Positions 61,670 to 64,000 of a stretch of 64,000 nt of DNA are shown piece by piece. The DNA comes from Qipengyuania polymorpha (GTDB taxonomy: Bacteria > Pseudomonadota > Alphaproteobacteria > Sphingomonadales > Sphingomonadaceae). The notes beneath the pieces are model-generated. The model was not told where the DNA came from. It did no database searches and worked only from the letters and a program-made list of their open reading frames with translations. Positions within the stretch are counted from its first letter, which is position 1. Each line of letters starts with the position of its first letter. The stretch is from positions 638,841 to 702,840 of the forward strand of contig NZ_JAIGNK010000002.1 in assembly GCF_019711435.1 (NCBI RefSeq), given 5' to 3'. The translations under genes and the position numbers were made by a program.

Positions 61670-61975
61670 ATGAAAGTCAGCGCAAAAGATAAGCGCATCA
61701 AAGCGATACTGAAAGGCCATCCGAAGCCTGCCGCTGAAAACATGAGGGGCCTGCCACGGGGCATTGCGCCCAAGATTCAGGCCATTGTTGCGCAGCTATT
61801 GGCCTCAACTAACCTCAGTCAAATCTGTGCAGCAAATCCCAACTGGCGTTGTCACGAATACAAAGGCCAGCAGGGCACATGGAGCATCGATGTGCAGGGA
61901 AGCACTCGCTTGCTCTTTGAATATGATGATAAGGCCCACGTGATAACAGGGCTAAGATATGACGACCCTCATTAG
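61670..61975 (+). CDS. higB: HigB-like toxin (RelE/ParE superfamily)
   Basis: A 101-residue protein matching the HigB pattern: two N-terminal helices (about 20-50, PKIQAIVAQLLASTNLSQI), then a beta-sheet with WRCHEYKGQQGTWSIDV and STRLLFEYDD, ending GLRYDDPH, where HigB proteins usually have a DYH-type end. Relatives are ribosome-dependent mRNA interferases. Toxin-before-antitoxin order is characteristic of higBA. Twin palindromes lie upstream. The gap to higA is 82 nt, larger than usual, with a repeated AGTGGGCGTC. Confidence 0.82.
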   Translation: MKVSAKDKRIKAILKGHPKPAAENMRGLPRGIAPKIQAIVAQLLASTNLSQICAANPNWRCHEYKGQQGTWSIDVQGSTRLLFEYDDKAHVITGLRYDDPH

Positions 61976-62057
61976 TGGGCGTCACACTACTGCTTTCGGC
62001 GACCTGCAAAAGTGGGCGTCGCAATAGCCTAGAACATAATAAACTAGGAGATTACCT

Positions 62058-62390
62058 GTGACCAGCCGCCTAAACCCGTATTGGGATGATGAAGAACTTG
62101 ACCTGTCGCAAGGTGATGGCTTTGCCTTGCACGCAGGTATTGTGCTCAAGTCCGTTCTTGCAGATCGTGACATTAAGCCCGCCGTTTTGGCGCGTCACCT
62201 TGGCGTTCCTCATTCTGGCTTTTACAATATGCTCAACGGCAAGCGTGCAATCACCGCGCCTTTGGCAAGCAAGATTGAGGACGCGATTGGCTATCCTGCC
62301 GAGACGCTTATGACGATGATGGCACGGCATGATTTGGCAGTTGCAAGAGCCGACAAAGCCAATCATGTCGAGGCGATGGAAATAGCTTAA
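62058..62390 (+). CDS. higA: HigA-like antitoxin (XRE-type HTH)
   Basis: A 110-residue protein with an XRE/VapI-type helix-turn-helix at about 40-85 (IKPAVLARHLGVPHSGFYNMLNGKRAI, split across helices). PLASKIEDAIGYPAETLMTM follows, typical of HigA-family antidotes. It should neutralise HigB and repress the operon through the upstream palindromes. The start is GTG at 62058, with AGGAG at 62048-62052 as ribosome site. The N-terminal 35 residues are acidic, perhaps a toxin-binding extension. Confidence 0.82.
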   Translation: MTSRLNPYWDDEELDLSQGDGFALHAGIVLKSVLADRDIKPAVLARHLGVPHSGFYNMLNGKRAITAPLASKIEDAIGYPAETLMTMMARHDLAVARADKANHVEAMEIA

Positions 62391-62437
62391 TGGAAGCCGT
62401 TTTCTTTCTTTAAGTATTTCGAATTATCTGGGGGCAC

Positions 62438-62893
62438 ATGATGAAATTCAGAATCGCACTGGGCGCTGCCCTGACATGCTTGGCAGCGCCTGCATTTGCT
62501 GAAGGACGCTATCAATTTGTCTACATTGACGACGATACAGCGGTGCTCGTTGATGACAATTCGCTACGAAAGCTGGCCTCCAGTCGTGTGCGCCTATGGG
62601 CGGCAATGATTAAGGCTGAGTCGGACCCTGATTACGTCCTTACAAACTTTGAACTCGACTGCTCATCGCGAGATATCAGGGCTGTCCATGCAATCAGTTA
62701 TAAGAATGAAGAGGTGGCCAACAGCGCCCCTTATACAAATCCCGCTCAGCCAATCGCTCCAAATTCCGTCGCAGAAGCAGTTGCAAATTACGCTTGTGAC
62801 GACGTTTTGATCGCTGGTTTACGGCGCGACAAGGTTGATGCTGAGATGCTTGGAACCTTCAAAGGGGCATTGCAGAACATGGCAAAGGATTGA
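62438..62893 (+). CDS. exported protein, possible surface-adhesin E-like
   Basis: A 151-residue protein with a signal peptide (about 1-22, ending PAFAE). The mature part has YQFVYIDDDTAVLVDDNSL, a strand with RVRLWAAMIKAES, and two cysteines (FELDCSS, NYACDD) in positions recalling the small surface-adhesin E-like family. That assignment is tentative. The ATG at 62441 is an equally good start. Its TGA overlaps the next TTG start (TTGA), so the two genes are coupled. Confidence 0.6.
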   Translation: MMKFRIALGAALTCLAAPAFAEGRYQFVYIDDDTAVLVDDNSLRKLASSRVRLWAAMIKAESDPDYVLTNFELDCSSRDIRAVHAISYKNEEVANSAPYTNPAQPIAPNSVAEAVANYACDDVLIAGLRRDKVDAEMLGTFKGALQNMAKD

Positions 62894-63408
62894 ACGCCTT
62901 GCCTCTGACAACTCCCCATCGCATTCACAGCCCAATCAGGCGACTAGCGCGGTCCATCATTCGCGATGCTGAACCTCGATATATTCCCGTGAAACCCTGC
63001 CCAGACGCTGAGCATGGTCACTGTTATATCAATGCGCGCAATCATCCTGACGGTAAGCCAGTCAACGGCTGGATGTTCTGGGAGCGCAAGAAGGCTTTCG
63101 TAGAAGCTGAGGCTCACTGCGTTGTGGAATTGCCCGATGGAAGTCTTATCGACAACACACCTAAGCCCGATGGCGAGAAGCAAATTTTGTTTCTAGCAGA
63201 CCCTGACTTGGAAACGCCTGACGATGGAGAAATGGGGCCTGCTAATAGGCGGCTGCTCATCTGCGATGATCGAATGATGCGGGACTGGCTTGAGTTGGCT
63301 GAAAAGCGCGACGCGATCATGCGCAACGTTTATGAGGGAAACGATGCACAGAGCGTGTTGATGGAATTCATGATGAGCAACAACCAAGTGATGATGCGCT
63401 TTCCCTAA
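62890..63408 (+). CDS. hypothetical protein (island)
   Basis: A 172-residue cytoplasmic-looking protein starting at TTG 62890, overlapping the previous stop. Features include CPDAEHGHCYINA (about 37-49), VNGWMFWERKKAFVEAEAHCVVEL (split, about 58-81) and a C-terminal Met-rich tail (MSNNQVMMRF). The His/Cys pattern could bind metal, but this is speculative. I do not recognise a family. It is probably the second gene of a two-gene unit. Confidence 0.6.
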   Translation: MNALPLTTPHRIHSPIRRLARSIIRDAEPRYIPVKPCPDAEHGHCYINARNHPDGKPVNGWMFWERKKAFVEAEAHCVVELPDGSLIDNTPKPDGEKQILFLADPDLETPDDGEMGPANRRLLICDDRMMRDWLELAEKRDAIMRNVYEGNDAQSVLMEFMMSNNQVMMRFP

Positions 63409-63426
63409 CCTCAAGAGGAATTGTCG

Positions 63427-63630
63427 ATGCTGCAAATTATAGGTTGGATGGGCTGCGTGTATCTCTTCGTCAAAGCGCTTGAACTTTTTGGTGCTGCGAA
63501 AGCGAGAGGCGACGGCGAAGCTTACGACCAACTAACTATCACCGCAGGAGCGATTGCGCTAATTAGTGCGGCCATATTCTTCTTTCTGATTAACGGCCAA
63601 GTTGAAGCGTCGAGCGGGTATTTGAATTAA
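63427..63630 (+). CDS. small membrane protein (island)
   Basis: A 67-residue protein with two predicted membrane helices (about 3-22, and about 43-60, ITAGAIALISAAIFFFLI). The ATG at 63427 is chosen because AGAGGA (63415-63420) is 6 nt upstream; a TTG at 63421 would be too close to it. Function unknown. It ends 3 nt before the methyltransferase remnant on the other strand. Confidence 0.6.
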   Translation: MLQIIGWMGCVYLFVKALELFGAAKARGDGEAYDQLTITAGAIALISAAIFFFLINGQVEASSGYLN

Positions 63631-63633
63631 GGC

Positions 63634-63830
63634 TTATAGGGCGTCTCGCAGCCGTCTGACTGCCGTTTCAGAATACTCTTCGTCTCGCTCGATTCCGATT
63701 AAGTCGCGGCCCCTGTTGAGTGCGGCCATACCTGTGCTGCCGCTTCCCATGAAGGGGACAAGCACAGTCCCGTTCTCTGGCGTGACGAGCCCAATGAGGT
63801 GCTACATTAGGGCCACTGGTTTCATGGATG
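63634..63830 (-). pseudogene. C-terminal remnant of a DNA methyltransferase
   Basis: The minus strand encodes KPVALM, an in-frame TAG, then [38 protein letters not shown] and [13 protein letters not shown], split here for clarity. This is the C-terminal motif region (FMGSGST, SAM-binding DPF.GSG.T type) of an N4/N6 DNA methyltransferase of the beta group. The amber codon interrupts it, probably CAG to TAG. Sequence resembling the family stops just upstream near 63830, beside a GGGGC-TT-GCCCC inverted repeat. It is both truncated and interrupted. Confidence 0.78.
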
Positions 63831-63871
63831 GACGGGGCTTGCCCCGCCTCTCAAATCGACTTTGCAAAACT

Positions 63872-64000
63872 TTATTCTGACAGTGCTCGATAGACGCTAG
63901 CCCGACCGATCTTCAGTTCCTTGGCGATCTGCGACGCTCCCATACCCTGTTCCTTCAATGCTTTGACCTCATTCGGATCGATGCTGGCGGGACGTCCCTT
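63872..64000 (-). CDS. serine recombinase (resolvase/invertase) C-terminus, partial
   Basis: The minus strand encodes KGRPASIDPNEVKALKEQ, then GMGASQIAKELKIGRASVYRALSE and a stop at 63872-63874. This is the DNA-binding helix-turn-helix (HTH_7) of Hin/Tn3-type serine recombinases, with the usual GRP start. The catalytic N-terminal domain lies beyond the right edge. Such enzymes resolve cointegrates or invert DNA segments. Its presence beside a truncated methyltransferase suggests transposon-driven rearrangement. Confidence 0.85.
   Translation of the reverse strand, partial: KGRPASIDPNEVKALKEQGMGASQIAKELKIGRASVYRALSE

Noticed and set aside
1..64000. CRISPR array or canonical phage-defence cluster
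   Set aside because: No regularly spaced repeats and no Cas, restriction or other defence genes were seen, apart from higBA and the methyltransferase remnant.

Overview
The window looks like chromosomal DNA of a sphingomonad-type alphaproteobacterium, probably Erythrobacteraceae. This rests on gene content and order, not on a search. The evidence is: a general stress response locus (phyR, a CHASE/HWE-type kinase, nepR, ecfG) with two perfect EcfG promoters; class I PHB synthase with a Lys/Ala/Pro-rich phasin; a very large Oar-like TonB-dependent receptor; an NDUFA12-type complex I accessory subunit; and several HWE-family kinases. Coding sequence is high in G+C until about 58.8 kb. After that the DNA is visibly richer in A+T and the proteins become mostly unfamiliar.

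Layout. 1-160: two minus-strand tRNA genes (Thr truncated by the window edge, Cys). 0.27-4.9 kb: thioesterase, transglutaminase-like cysteine protease, crotonase, winged-helix regulator, AlaC-type aminotransferase. 4.9-9.0 kb: phaC, an FG-GAP protein and a phasin whose promoter carries two TTGTGCA-type operators. 9.1-14.6 kb: clpS, a DUF427 gene without an obvious start codon, a lipoprotein, lptF-lptG-GNAT and a small lipoprotein. 14.6-18.6 kb: fatty acid desaturase, BcerS-like acetyltransferase, response regulator, Fnr-like regulator. 18.7-22.4 kb: general stress response core. 22.4-31.9 kb: housekeeping genes (AI-2E transporter, sodB, glmM-DUF1272-thiD, LOG, RTX-like protein, tRNA-Trp, aat, DUF2155, NDUFA12, DUF192, recX). 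32-41 kb: fatty acyl-AMP ligase, a response regulator and HWE kinase, telA and its neighbours, then bphO-bphP. 41-50 kb: manA-manC, TonB, a MASE1 hybrid kinase and the Oar-like receptor. 50-58.8 kb: 2OG oxygenase, nucleoside transporter, queuosine-precursor transporter, DUF421, and a cluster of radical SAM, disulfide oxidoreductase, SDR and two TIGR0428x glycosyltransferases.

At 58820-58864 lies the 3' half of a tRNA-Lys gene with no 5' half, followed by a perfect 12-bp tandem repeat. I read this as the displaced att end of an integrated island running rightward out of the window. The island holds small secreted or lipoprotein genes, a higBA toxin-antitoxin pair preceded by two perfect 19-bp palindromes, a broken DNA methyltransferase remnant and the C-terminus of a serine recombinase.

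How the genes connect. PhyR, NepR and EcfG form a partner-switching stress circuit that appears to autoregulate. PhaC, the phasin and a PHA-system protein at 37.5 kb relate to polyhydroxyalkanoate storage. ClpS and Aat are two arms of N-end-rule degradation. BphO makes the biliverdin chromophore for BphP, which is fused to an HWE kinase and a receiver. LptF and LptG export LPS, and ManA/ManC feed GDP-mannose synthesis.
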